Assembly: GCF_050947875.1 (NCBI RefSeq)
Contig: NC_134577.1
Span: 72,171,139-72,235,138, forward strand
Reading direction: 5' to 3'
Origin: Dermacentor variabilis
Taxonomy: Eukaryota > Arthropoda > Arachnida > Ixodida > Ixodidae
DNA: 64,000 nt
Under the pieces are notes generated by a model that ran no database searches, had not been told where the DNA came from, and saw only the letters and a program-made list of their open reading frames with translations. The position numbers and the translations under genes were made by a program. This document shows positions 30,656 to 44,499 of this stretch, piece after piece (position 1 is the stretch's first letter; each line of letters opens with the position of its first letter).

Positions 30656-33600
30656 ATCGTAAACATTTCAAGACCTCTTCTAGACCAGCTTTTTGATAAC
30701 GTCCTAAAAACGTTTAGAAATTGGTTACGAATAGTTTTCGCAAAGGGATTACTGGTGTCTTTCCCAATCCTATTTCTAGACCGGCTTTTCGAATACGTCT
30801 TGCAGACCTGTTCTAGATCGTCTCAAGAAAGTAATTAAGCTTGACATTAGCAGAGATATGCGACGTTTTCCCGCCGAAGTTCTCTCATTCGTGTCTTCTT
30901 TAACCCGTTTTTATCGTCATGGATAAACGCTACGAAAACGTTACGTATCTCTTTTGTGCTACCTGGGTAGCCTGAAGATATCATTTTTCAGACGAAAAAT
31001 AGTGTTTCTAAGGCGCTGGTTCTCCGCATATATCAGTCCCCGGGCACGCGCAGAAGCCGTTTAACGCGATAAATGAACGATTAGGCAAAGAATAATTTTC
31101 CCCCTAAAATTGAAAAAATGGTAAGCCTATAGCCCATGAAAATATCATTTTTCCAACGAGAAATAAAGTGTGCCTAAGGCGCTGGTTCTCCGCTTGTATC
31201 AGCCCCTGGGCATGCGCAGAAGCCGTTTAACACGATAAATGAACGATTAGGCAAAGAATAATTTTCCCCCTAAAATTGAAAAAATGGTAAGCCTATAGCC
31301 CACGAAAATATAATTTTTCTGACGAAAAATAAAGTTTGCTTGAGGCGCTGGTTCTCCGCTTGTATCAGTCCCCGGGCATGCGCAGAAGCCGTTTAACAGG
31401 ATAAATGAACGATTAGGCAAAGAATAATTTTCCCCCTAAATTTGAAAAAATGCTAAGCTTATAGCCCATTAAAATATCATTTTTCCGACGTAAAATAAAG
31501 TGTGCCTAAGGCGCTGGTTCTCCACTTGAATCAGTCCCCGGGCATGCGCAGAAGCCGTTTAACACGATAAATGAACGATTAGGCAAAGAATAATTTTCCC
31601 CTAAAATTGAAGAAATGGTAAGCCTATATAGCCCATGAAAATATCATTATTCCGACGAAAAATAGAGTTTGCCTAAGGCGCTGGTTCTCCGCTTGTATCA
31701 GTCCCCGGGCATGCGCAGAAGCCGTTTAACACGATAAATGAACGATTAGGCAAAGAATAATTTTTCCCCTAAAATTGAAAAGATGGTAAGCCTATAGCCC
31801 ATGAAAATATCATTTTTCCAACGAGAAATAAAGTGTGCCTAAGGCGCTGGTTCTCCGCTTCTATCAGTCCCCGGGCATGCGCAGGAGCCGTTTAGCACGA
31901 TAAATGAACGATTAGACAAAGAATAATTTTCCCCCTAAAATTGAAAAAATGGTAAGCCTATAGCCCATGAAAATATAATTTTTCTCACGAAAAATAAAGT
32001 TTGCCTAAGGCGCTGGTTCTCAGCTTGTATCAGTCCCCGGGCATGCGCAGAAGCCGTTTAACACGATAAATGAACGATTAGGCAAAGAATAATTTTCCCC
32101 CTAAAATTGAAAAAATGCTAAGCCTATAGCCCATGAAAATATCATTTTTCCGACGAAAAATAAAGTGTGCCTAAGGCGCTGGTTCTCCGGTTATATCAGT
32201 CCCCGGGCATGCGCAGAAGTCGTTTAACACGATAAATGAACGATTAGACAAAGAATAATTTTCCGCCTAAAATTGAATAAATGGTAAGCCTATAGCCCAT
32301 GAAAATATTTTTCTGACGAAAAATAAAGTTTGCCTAAAGCGCTGGTTCTCCGCTTGTATCAGTCCCCGGGAATGCGCAGAAGCCCTTTAACACGATAAAT
32401 GAACGATTCGGCAAAGAATAATTTTCCCCTAAAATTGAAAAAATGGTAAGCCTATAGCCCATGAAAATATCATTTTTCCGAGGAAAAATAATGTGTGCCT
32501 AAGGCGCTGGTTCTCCGCTTGTATCAGTCCCCGGGCAGGCGCGGAAGCCGTTTAACACGATAAATGAACGATTAGGCAAAGAATAATTTTCCCCCTAAAA
32601 TTGAAGAAATGGTAAGCCTACAGCCCATGAAAATATCATTTTTCCAACGAGAAATAAAGTGTGCCTAAGGCGCTGGTTCTCCGCTTGTATCAGTCCCCGG
32701 GCATGAGCAGAAGCTGTTTAACACGATAAATGAACGATTAGGCAAAGAATAATTTTCCCCCTAAAATTGAAAAAATGGTAAGCCTATAGCCCAGAAAATA
32801 TAATTTTTCTGACGAAAAATAAAGTTTGCCCAAGGCGCTGGTTCTCCGCTTATATCAGTCCCCGGGCATGCGCAGAAGCCGTTTAACACGATAAATGAAC
32901 GATTAGGCAAATAATAATTTTCCCCCTAAATTTGAAAAAATGCTAAGCTTATAGCCCATGAAAATATAATTTTTCCGACGAAAAATAAAGTTTGCCTAAG
33001 GCGCTGGTTCTCCGCTTGTATCAGTCCCCGGGCATGCGCAGAAGCCCTTTAACACGATAAATGAACGATTCGGCAAAGAATAATTTTCCCCTAAAATTGA
33101 AGCCCATGAAAATATCATTTTTCCGAGGAAAAATAATGTGTGCCTAAGGCGCTGGTTCTCCGCTTGTATCAGTCCCCGGGCAGGCGCGGAAGCCGTTTAA
33201 CACGATAAATGAACGATTAGGCAAAGAATAATTTTCCCCCTAAAATTGAAGAAATGGTAAGCCTACAGCCCATGAAAATATCATTTTTCCAACGAGAAAT
33301 AAAGTGTGCCTAAGGCGCTGGTTCTCCGCTTGTATCAGTCCCCGGGCATGAGCAGAAGCTGTTTAACACGATAAATGAACGATTAGGCAAAGAATAATTT
33401 TCCCCCTAAAATTGAAAAAATGGTAAGCCTATAGCCCAGAAAATATAATTTTTCTGACGAAAAATAAAGTTTGCCCAAGGCGCTGGTTCTCCGCTTATAT
33501 CAGTCCCCGGGCATGCGCAGAAGCCGTTTAACACGATAAATGAACGATTAGGCAAAGAATAATTTTCCCCCTAAATTTGAAAAAATGCTAAGCTTTTAGC

Positions 33601-34592
33601 CCATGAAAATATCATTTTTCCGACGAAAAATAAAGTGTGCCTAAGGCGCTGGTTCTCCACTTGTGTCAGTTCTCGGGCATGCGCAGAAGCCGTTTAACAC
33701 GATAAATGAACGATTAGGCAAAGAATAATTTTCCCCCTAAAATTGAAAAAATGCTAAGCCTATAGCCCATCAAAATATCATTTTTCCGACGAAAAATAAA
33801 GTTTGCCTATGGCGCTGGTTCTCCGCTTGTATCAGTCCCCGGGCTCGCGCAGAAGCCGTTTAACACGATAAATGAACTATTAGGCGAAGAATAATTTTCC
33901 CCCTAAAATTGAAAAAATGCTAAGCCTATAGCCCATGAAAATATCATTTTTCCGACGAAAAATAAAGTTTGCCTATGGCGCTGGTTCTCCGCTTGTATCA
34001 GTCCCCGGGCATGCGCAGAAGCCGTTTAACACGATAAATGAACGATTAGGCAAAAAATAATTTTTCCCCTAAATTTGAAAAAATGCTAAGCCTACAGCCC
34101 ATGAAAATATCATTTTTCCGACGAAAAATAAAGTGTGCCTAAGGCACTGGTTCTCCGCTTATATCAGTCCCCGGGCATGCGCAGAAGCCGTTTAACACGA
34201 TAAAAAAACGATTAGGCAAATAATAATTTTCCCCCTAAATTTGAAAAAATGCTAAGCCTATAGCCCATCAAAATATCATTTTTTCTAGGAAAAATAAAGT
34301 TTGCCTATGGCGCTGGTTCTCCACTTGTATCAGTCCCCGGGCACGCGCAGAAGACGTTTAACACGATAAATGAACGATTAGGCAAAGAATAATTTTCCCC
34401 CTAAAATTGAAAAAATGGTAAGCCTATAGCCCATGAAAATATCATTTTTCTGACGAAAAATAAAGTTTGCCTAAGGCGCTGGTTCTCCGCTTGCATCAGT
34501 CCCCGGGCATGCGCAGAAGCCGTTTAACACGATAAATGAACGATTAGGCAAAGAATAATTTTCCCCCTAAAATTGAAAAAATGGTAAGCCTA

Positions 34593-34891
34593 CTGGAGGC
34601 ATGTGCTATACAGTATGACTATCACAGCGGCATCCTCTCAAGAGAGGAAGCGCTACGAATGTATGGGACTAATAACGTGTAGGACAACATCTCTGAGGAA
34701 ACCTAGGACTGTGTTTGTATTAAAAAGCGGTTCCGGAGCGAGAAACATTACAGGATGAAGAGGAATGTGTTGACGGTATGCTAAGGAAAAATGTCCCCTA
34801 CTCTCAGATTCGGCTTTCCTACACTCCAGGAGGAGGTGGAGCACGGTCAGTCTCTCCCCGCATCTGCCACAGGTTGGAGGGTCATTTCCGG
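34593..34891 (-). pseudogene. LINE 3' coding fragment captured in satellite B, copy 1
   Basis: On the minus strand the fragment encodes the C-terminal end of an I/R1-like ORF2: PPTCGRCGERLTVLHLLLEC, then RGHFSLAYRQHIPLHP and a short tail to a stop at about 34653. CxxC with a later His and Cys is the same kind of knuckle seen in the I-like copy at 8570. The fragment replaces part of a monomer between AAGCCTA and GCCCAGAAAATA. It has no RT part and no evident poly-A or target duplication. It is not the family of the LINE at 21800-24830. Confidence 0.8.
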
Positions 34892-36878
34892 GCCCAGAAA
34901 ATATAATTTTTCTTACGAAAAATAAAGTTTGCCCAAGGCGCTGGTTCTCCGCTTATATCAGTTCCCGGGCATGCACAGAAGCCGTTTAACACGATAAATG
35001 AACGATTAGGCAAATAATAATTTTCCCCCTAAATTTGAAAAAATGCTAAGCTTATAGCCCATGAAAATATAATTTTTCCGACGAAAAATAAAGTTTGCCT
35101 AAGGCGCTGGTTCTCCGCTTGTATCAGTCCCCGGGCATGCGCAGAAGCCGTTTAACACGATAAATGAACGATTAGGCAAAGAATAATTTTCCCCCTAAAA
35201 TTGAAAAAATGGTAAGCCTATAGCCCATGAAAATATCATTTTTCCGACGAAAAATAAAGTGTGCCTAAGGCGCAGGTTCTCCGCTTATATCAGTCCCCGG
35301 GCATGCGCAGAAGCCGTTTAACACGATAAAAAAACGATTAGGCAAATAATAATTTTCCCCCTAAATTTGAAAAAATGCTAAGCCTATAGCCCACGAAAAT
35401 ATCATTTTTCCGACAAAAAATAAAGTTTGCCGAAGGCACTCGTTCTCCGCTTGTATCCGTCCCCGGGCATGCGCAGAAGCCGTTTAACACGATAAATGAA
35501 CGATTAGGCAAAGAATAGTTTTCCCCCTAAAACTGAAAAAATGGTAAGCCTATAGCCCAAGAAAACAATATTTTTCTGACGAAAAATAAAGTGGGCCGAG
35601 GCGCTGGTTCTCCGCTTGTGTCAGTCCTCGGGCATGCGCAGAAGCCGCTTAGCACGATAAATGAACGATTAGGCAAAGAATAATTTTCCCCCTAAATTTG
35701 AAAAAATGCTAAGCCTATAGCCCATGAAAATATCATTTTTCCGACGAAAAATAAAGTGTGCCTAAGGCGCTGGTTCTCCACTTGTGTCAGTCCTCGGGCA
35801 TGCGCAGAAGCCGCTTAGCACGATAAATGAACGATTAGGCAAAGAATAATTTTCCCCCTAAATTTGAAAAAATGCTAAGCCTATAGCCCATGAAAATATC
35901 ATTTTTCCGACGAAAAATAAAGTGTGCCTAAGGCGCTGGTTCTCCACTTGTGTCAGTCCTCGGGCATGCGCAGAAGCCGCTTAGCACGATAAATGAACGA
36001 TTAGGCAAAGAATAATTTTCCCCCTAAAATTGAAAAAATGGTAAGCCTATAGCCCATGAAAATATAATTTTTCTGACGAAAAATAAAGTTTGCCTAAGGC
36101 GCTGGTTCTCCGCTTATATCAGTCCCCGGGCATGCGCAGAAGCCGTTTAACACGATAAAAAAACGATTAGGCAAATAATAATTTTCCCCCTAAATTTGAA
36201 AAAATGCTAAGCCTATAGCCCACGAAAATATCATTTTTCCGACAAAAAATAAAGTTTGCCGAAGGCACTCGTTCTCCGCTTGTATCCGTCCCCGGGCATG
36301 CGCAGAAGCCGTTTAACACGATAAATGAACGATTAGGCAAAGAATAGTTTTCCCCCTAAAACTGAAAAAATGGTAAGCCTATAGCCCATGAAAATATAAT
36401 TTTTCTGACGAAAAATAAAGTTTGCCTAAGGCGCTGGTTCTCCGGTTATATCAGTCCCCGGACATGCGCAGAAGCCGTTTAACACGATAAATGAACGATT
36501 AGGCAAAGAATAATTTTCCCCCTAACATTGAAAAAATGGTAAGCCTATAGCCCATGAAAACATTATTTTTCCGACGAAAAATAAAGTGTGCCTAGGCGCT
36601 GGTTCTCCGCTTGTATAAGATCCCGGGCATACGCAGGAGCCGTTTAACACGATAAATGAACGATTAGGCAAAGAATAATTTTCCCCCTAAAATTGAAAAA
36701 ATGGTAAGCCTATAGCCCATGAAAATATCATTTTTCTGACGAAAAATAAAGTTTGCCTAAGGCGCTGGTTCTCCGCTTGCATCAGTCCCCGGGCATGCGC
36801 AGAAGCCGTTTAACACGATAAATGAACGATTAGGCAAAGAATAATTTTCCCCCTAAAATTGAAAGAATGGTAAGCCTA

Positions 36879-37177
36879 CTGGAGGCATGTGCTATACAGT
36901 ATGACTATCACAGCGGCATCCTCTCAAGAGAGGAAGCGCTACGAATGTATGGGACTAATAACGTGTAGGACAACATCTCTGAGGAAACCTAGGACTGTGT
37001 TTGTATTAAAAAGCGGTTCCGGAGCGAGAAACATTACAGGATGAAGAGGAATGTGTTGACGGTATGCTAAGGAAAAATGTCCCCTACTCTCAGATTCGGC
37101 TTTCCTACACTCCAGGAGGAGGTGGAGCACGGTCAGTCTCTCCCCGCATCTGCCACAGGTTGGAGGGTCATTTCCGG
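36879..37177 (-). pseudogene. LINE 3' coding fragment captured in satellite B, copy 2
   Basis: I noticed no differences from the fragment at 34593-34891, and it is offset by exactly 2,286 bp. The satellite sequence on both sides is duplicated with it, so it spread by array duplication rather than by a second insertion. Confidence 0.85.
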
Positions 37178-40100
37178 GCCCAGAAAATATAATTTTTCTT
37201 ACGAAAAATAAAGTTTGCCCAAGGCGCTGGTTCTCCGCTTATATCAGTTCCCGGGCATGCACAGAAGCCGTTTAACACGATAAATGAACGATTAGGCAAA
37301 TAATAATTTTCCCCCTAAATTTGAAGAAATGCTAAGCTTATAGCCCATGAAAATATAATTTTTCCGACGAAAAATAAAGTTTGCCTAAGGCGCTGGTTCT
37401 CCGCTTGTATCAGTCCCCGGGCATGCGCAGAAGCCGTTTAACACGATAAATGAACGATTAGGCAAAGAATAATTTTCCCCCTAAAATTGAAAAAATGGTA
37501 AGCCTATAGCCCATGAAAATATCATTTTTCCGACGAAAAATAAAGTGTGCCTAAGGCGCTGGTTCTCCACTTGTGTCAGTCCTCGGGCATGCGCAGAAGC
37601 CGCTTAGCACGATAAATGAACGATTAGGCAAAGAATAATTTTCCCCCTAAAATTGAAAAAATGGTAAGCCTATAGCCCATGAAAATATAATTTTTCTGAC
37701 GAAAAATAAAGTTTGCCTAAGGCGCTGGTTCTCCGTTTGTATCAGTCCCCGGGCATGCGCAGAAGCCGTTTAACACGATAAATGAACGATTAGGCAAAAA
37801 ATAAGTTTTCCCCTAAATTTGAAAAAATGCTTAGCCTATAGCCCATGAAAATATCATTTTTCCGACGAAAAATAAAGTATGCCTAAGGCGCTGGTTCTCC
37901 GCTTATATCAGTCCCCGGGCATGCGCAGAAGCCGTTTAACACGATAAAAAAACGATTAGGCAAATAATAATTTTCCCCCTAAATTTGAAAAAATGCTAAG
38001 CCTATAGCCCACGAAAATATCATTTTTCCGACAAAAAATAAAGTTTGCCGAAGGCACTCGTTCTCCGCTTGTATCCGTCCCCGGGCATGCGCAGAAGCCG
38101 TTTAACACGATAAATGAACGATTAGGCAAAGAATAGTTTTCCCCCTAAAACTGAAAAAATGGTAAGCCTATAGCCCATGAAAATATAATTTTTCTGACGA
38201 AAAATAAAGTTTGCCTAAGGCGCTGGTTCTCCGGTTATATCAGTCCCCGGACATGCGCAGAAGCCGTTTAACACGATAAATGAACGATTAGGCAAAGAAT
38301 AATTTTCCCCCTAACATTGAAAAAATGGTAAGCCTATAGCCCATGAAAACATTATTTTTCCGACGAAAAATAAAGTGTGCCTAGGCGCTGGTTCTCCGCT
38401 TGTATAAGATCCCGGGCATACGCAGGAGCCGTTTAACACGATAAACGAACGATTAGGCAAAGAATAATTTTCCCCCTAAATTTGAAAAAATGCTAAGCCT
38501 ATAGCCCATGAAAATATCATTTTACCGACGAAAAATAAAGTGTGCCTAAGGCGCTGGTTCTCCACTTGTATCAGTCCCCGAGCATGCGCAGAAGCCGTTT
38601 AACACGATAAATGAACGATTAGGCAAAGAATAATTTTCCCCCTAAAATTGAAAAAATGCTAAGCCTATCGCCCATGAAAATATCATTTTTCCGACAAAAA
38701 ATAAAGTTTGCCTAAGGCACTGGTTCTCCGCTTGTATCAGTCCACGGGCATGCGCAGAAGCCGTTTAACACGATAAATGAACGATTAGGCAAAGAATAAT
38801 TTTCCCCCGAAAATTTAAAAAATGCTAAGCCTATAGCCCACGAAAATATCATTTTTCCGACAAAAAATAAAGTTTGCCGAAGGCACTCGTTCTCCGCTTG
38901 TATCCGTCCCCGGGCATGCGCAGAAGCCGTTTAACACGATAAATGAACGATTAGGCAAAGAATAGTTTTCCCCCTAAAACTGAAAAAATGGTAAGCCTAT
39001 AGCCCATGAAAATATCATTTTTCCGACAAAAAATAAAGTTTGCCTAAGGCACTGGTTCTCCGGTTATATCAGTCCCCGGGCATGCGGAGAAGTCGTCTAA
39101 CACGATAAATGAACGATTAGGCAAAAATAATTTTTCCCCTAAATTTGAAAAAATGCTAAGCCTATAGCCCATGAAAATATCATTTTTCCGACGAAAAATA
39201 AAGTGTGCCTAAGGCGCTGGTTCTCCGCTTGTATCAGTCCCGGGGCATGCGCAGAAGCCGTTTAACACGATAAATGAACGATTAGGCAAAGTATAATTTT
39301 CCCCCTAAAATTGAAAAAATGCTAAGCCTATAGCCCATGAAAATATAATTTTTCTGACGAAAAATAAAGTTTGCCTAAGGTGCTGGTTCTCCGCTTGTAT
39401 CAGTCCCCGGGCATGCGGAGAAGTCGTTTAACACGATAAATGAACGATTAGGCAAAAAATAATTTTTCCCCTAAATTTGAAAAAATGCTAAGCCTATAGC
39501 CCATGAAAATATCATTTTTCCGACGAAAAATAAAGTTTGCCTTAGGCGCTGGTTCTCCGCTTGTATCAGTCCCCGGGCATGCGCAGAAGCCGTTTAACAC
39601 GATAAATGAACGATTAGGCAAAGAATAATTTTCCCCCTAAAATTGAAAAAATGCTAAGCCTATAGCCCATCAAAATATCATGTTTCCGACGAAAAATAAA
39701 GTTTGCCTATGGCGCTGGTTCTCCGCTTGTATCAGTCCCCGGGCTCGCGCAGAAGCCGTTTAACACGATAAATGAACGATTAGGCAAAGAATAATTTTCC
39801 CCCTAAAATTGAAAAAATGGTAAGCCTATAGCCCATGAAAATATCATTTTTCCGACGAAAAATAAAGTGTGCCTAAGGCGCTGGTTCTCCGCTTGTATCA
39901 GTCACCGGGCATGCGCAGAAGCCGTTTAACACGATAAATGAACGATTAGGCAAAGTATAATTTTCCCCCTAAAATTGAAAAAATGCTAAGCCTATAGCCC
40001 ATGAAAATATCATTTTTCTGACGAAAAATAAAGTTTGCCTATGGCGCTGGTTCTGCGGTTATATCAGTCCCCGGGCATGCGCAGAAGTCGTTTAACACGA

Positions 40101-43100
40101 TAAATGAACGATTAGGCAAAAAATAATTTTTCCCCTAAATTTGAAAAAATGCTAAGCCTATATAGCCCATGAAAATATCATTTTTCCGACGAAAAATAAA
40201 GTTTGCCTAAGGCGCTGGTTCTCCGCTTGTATCAGTTCCCGGGCATGCGCAGAAGCCGTTTAACACGATAAATGAACGATTAGGCAAAGAATAATTTTCC
40301 CCCTAAAATTGAAAAAATGCTAAGCCTATAGCCCATGAAAATATCATTTTTCCGACGAAAAATAAAGTTTGCCTAAGGCGCTGGTTCTCCGCTTGTATCA
40401 GTCCCCGGGCATGCGCAGAAGCCGTTTAACACGATAAATGAACGATTAGGCGAAGAATAATTTTCCCCCTAAAATTGAAAAAATGCTAAGCCTATAGCCC
40501 ATGAAAATATCATTTTTCCGACGAAAAATAAAGTGTGCCTAAGGCGCTGGTTCTCCGGTTATATCAGTCCCCGGGCATGCGCAGAAGTCGTTTAACACGA
40601 TAAACGAACGATTAGGCAAAAAATAATTTTTCCCCTAAATTTGAAAAAATGCTAAGCCTATAGCTCATGAAAATATCATTTTTCCGACGAAAAATAAAGT
40701 GTGCCTAAGGCGCTGGTTCTCCGCTTATATCAGTCCCCGGGCATGCGCAGAAGCCGTTTAACACGATAAAAAAACGATTAGGCAAATAATAATTTTCCCC
40801 CTAAAATTGAAAAAATGGTAAGCCTATAGCCCATGAAAATATCATTTTTCTGACGAAAAATAAAGTTTGCCTATGGCGCTGGTTCTGCGGTTATATCAGT
40901 CCCCGGGCATGCGCAGAAGTCGTTTAACACGATAAATGAACCATTAGGCAAAAAATAATTTTTCCCCTAAATTTGAAAAAAGCTAAGCCTATAGCCCATG
41001 AAAATATCATTTTTCCGACGAAAAATAAAGTGTGCCTAAGGCACTGGTTCTCCGGTTATATCAGTCCCCGGGCATGCGCAGAAGTCGTTTAACACGATAA
41101 ATGAACGATTAGGCAAAGAATAATTTTCCCCTAAATTTGAAAAAAGGCTAAGCCTATAGCCCATGAAAATATCATTTTTCCGACGAAAAATAAAGTGTGC
41201 CTAAGGCGCTGGTTCTCCGCCTATATCAGTCCCCGGGCATGCGCAGAAGCCGTTTAACACGATAAATGAACGATTAGGCAAAGAATAATTTTCCCCCTAA
41301 AATTGAAAAAATGGTAAGCCTATAGCCCATTAAAATATCATTTTTCCGACAAAAAATAAAGTGTGCCTAGGCGCTGGTTCTCCGCTTATATCAGTCCCCG
41401 GGCATGCGCAGAAGCCGTTTAACACGATAAATGAACGATTAGGCAAAGAATAATTTTCTCCTAAATTTGAAAAAATGCAAAGCCTATAGCCCATGAAAAT
41501 ATCATTTTTCCGACGAATAATAAAGTGTGCCTAAGGCGCTGGTTCTCCACTTGTATCAGACCCCGGGCATGCGCAGAAGCCGTTTAACACGATAAATGAA
41601 CGATTAGGCAAAGAATAATTTTCCCCCTAAAATTGAAAAAATGCTAAGCCTATAGCCCATGAAAATATCATTTTTCCGACGAAAAATAAAGTTTGCCTAA
41701 GGCGCTGGTTCTCCGCTTGTATCAGTCCCCGGGCATGCGCAGAAGCCGTTTAACACGATAAATGAACGATTAGGCAAAGAATAATTTTCCCCCTAAAATT
41801 GAAAAAATGCTAAGCCTATAGCCCATCAAAATATCATGTTTCCGACGAAAAATAAAGTTTGCCTATGGCGCTGGTTCTCCGCTTGTATCAGTCCCCGGGC
41901 TCGCGCAGAAGCCGTTTAACACGATAAATGAATGATTAGGCAAAGAATAATTTTCCCCCTAAAATTGAAAAAATGTTAAGCCTATAGCCCATGAAAATAT
42001 CATTTTTCCGACAAAAAATAAAGTTTGCCTAAGGCACTGGTTCTCCGGTTATATCAGTCCCCGGGCATGCGGAGAAGTCGTCTAACACGATAAATGAACG
42101 ATTAGGCAAAAAATAATTTTTCCGCTAAATTTGAAAAAATGCTAAGCCTATAGCCCATGAAAATATCATTTTTCCGACGAAAAATAAAGTGTGCCTAAGG
42201 CGCTGGTTCTCCGCTTGTATCAGTCCCCGGGCATGCGCAGAAGCCGTTTAACACGATAAATGAACGATTAGGCAAAGAATAATTTTCCCCCTAAAATTTA
42301 AAAAAATGGTAAGCCTATAGCCCATGAAAACATTAATTTTCCGACGAAAAATAAAGTGTGCCTAGGCGCTGGTTCTCCGCTTATATCAGTCCCCGGGCAT
42401 GCGCAGAAGCCGTTTAACACGATAAATGAACGATTAGGCAAAGAATAATTTTCTCCTAAATTTGAAAAAATGCAAAGCCTATAGCCCATGAAAATATCAT
42501 TTTTCCGACGAATAAGAAAGTGTGCCTAAGGCGCTGGTTCTCCACTTGTATCAGTCCCCGGGCATGCGCAGAAGCCGTTTAACACGATAAATGAACGATT
42601 AGGCAAAGAATAATTTTCCCCCTAAAATTGAAAAAATGCTAAGCCTATAGCCCATCAAAATATCATGTTTCCGACGAAAAATAAAGTTTGCCTATGGCGC
42701 TGGTTCTCCGCTTGTATAAGTCCCCGGGCTCGCGCAGAAGCCGTTTAACACGATAAATGAACGATTAGGCAAAGAATAATTTTCCCCCTAAATTTGAAAA
42801 AATGGTAAGCCTATAGCCGATGAAAATATCATTTTTCCGACGAAAAATAAAGTGTGCCTAAGGCGCTGGTTCTCCGCCTATATCAGTCCGCGGGCATGCG
42901 CAGAAGCCGTTTAACACGATAAATGAACGATTAGGCAACGAATAATTTTCGCCCTAAAATTGAAAAAATGGTAAGCCTATAGCCCATTAAAATATCATTT
43001 TTCCGACAAAAAATAAAGTTTGCCTAAGGCACTGGTTCTCCACTTGTATCAGTCCCCGGGCATGCGCAGAAGCCGTTTAGCACGATAAATGAACGATTAG

Positions 43101-44499
43101 GCAAAGAACAATTTTCCCCCTAAAATTTAAAAAAATGGTAAGCCTATAGCCCATGAAAACATTAATTTTCCGACGAAAAATAAAGTGTGCCTAGGCCCTG
43201 GTTCTCCGCTTATATCAGTCCCCGGGCATGCGCAGAAGCCGTTTAACACGATAAATGAACGATTAGGCAAAGAATAATTTTCCCCCTAAAATTGAAAAAA
43301 TGCTAAGCCTATAGCCCATCAAAATATCATGTTTCCGACGAAAAATAAAGTTTGCCTATGGCGCTGGTTCTCCGCTTGTATCAGTCCCCGGGCTCGCGCA
43401 GAAGCCGTTTAACACGATAAATGAACGATTAGGCAAAGAATAATTTTCCCCCTAAAATTGAAAAAATGGTAAGCCTATAGCCCATGAAAATATCATTTTT
43501 CCGACGAATAAGAAAGTGTGCCTAAGGCGCTGGTTCTCCACTTGTATCAGTCCCCGGGCATGCGCAGAAGCCGTTTAACACGATAAATGAACGATTAGGC
43601 AACGAATAATTTTCCCCCTAAAATTGAAAAAATGCTAAGCCTATAGCCCATAAAATATCATGTTTCCGACGAAAAATAAAGTTTGCCTATGGCGCTGGTT
43701 CTCCGCTTGTATCAGTCCCCGGGCTCGCGCAGAAGCCGTTTAACACGATAAATGAACGATTAGGCAAAGAATAATTTTCCCCCTAAAATTGAAAAAATGG
43801 TAAGCCTATAGCCCATGAAAATATTTTTCCGACAAAAAATAAAGTTTGCCTAAGGCACTGGTTCTCCACTTGTATCAGTCCCCGGGCATGCGCAGAAGCC
43901 GCTTAGCACGATAAATGAACGATTAGGCAAAGAATAATTTTCCCCTAAAATTGAATAAATGGTAAGCCTATAGCCCATGAAAATATAATTTTTCTGACGA
44001 AAAATAAAGTTTGCCTAAGGCGCTGGTTCTCCGCTTGTATCAGTTCCCGGGCATGCGCAGAAGCCGTTTAACACGATAAATGAACGATTAGGCAAAGAAT
44101 AATTTTCCCCTAAATTTGAAAAAATGCTAAGCCTATAGCCCATGAAAATATCATTTTTCCGACGAAAAATAAAGTGTGCCTAAGGCGCTGGTTCTCCGCT
44201 TATATCAGTCCCCGGGCATGCGCAGAAGCCGTTTAACACGATAAAAAAACGATTAGGCAAATAATAATTTTCCCCCTAAAATTGAAAAAATGGTAAGCCT
44301 ATAGCCCATGAAAATATCATTTTTCTGACGAAAAATAAAGTTTGCCTATGGCGCTGGTTCTGCGGTTATATCAGTCCCCGGGCATGCGCAGAAGTCGTTT
44401 AACACGATAAATGAACGATTAGGCAAAAAATAATTTTTCCCCTAAATTTGAAAAAAGCTAAGCCTATAGCCCATGAAAATATCATTTTTCCGACGAAAA

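Larger units (their letters stand above)
25185..30967. mobile_element. 5.8-kb TIR element with TA target duplication, superfamily unknown
   Basis: The left end is CCCAGGTAGCACACAAACTC (25185). The right end, read on the opposite strand, is CCCAGGTAGCACAAAAGAG (30967). The first 13 bp are identical. The dinucleotide TA flanks both ends (25183-25184, 30968-30969). Joining the flanks restores the expected satellite B order (AAGCCTA, TA, GCC, then a variant of CATGAAAATATC), so the insertion split one satellite monomer. A TA duplication fits Tc1/mariner-like or other cut-and-paste elements. No transposase was recognised inside, so this may be a large non-autonomous element or a carrier of captured DNA. 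The interior contains a TA microsatellite, two tandem duplications and a foldback segment near the right end. Confidence 0.75.
34428..37510. repeat. 2,286-bp higher-order duplication carrying the LINE fragment
   Basis: Sequence from about 34428 to 35235 reappears at 36714-37521, including the LINE fragment and the variant monomers on either side (CCGCTTGCATCAG before, CAGTTCCCGGGCATGCACAG after). The correspondence ends where 35240 onward and 37540 onward carry different monomer variants. Confidence 0.8.

Noticed and set aside
25185..30967. Maverick/Polinton or piggyBac assignment for the TIR element
   Set aside because: The TA duplication does not fit the 6-bp or TTAA duplications of those groups, and no matching proteins are seen.
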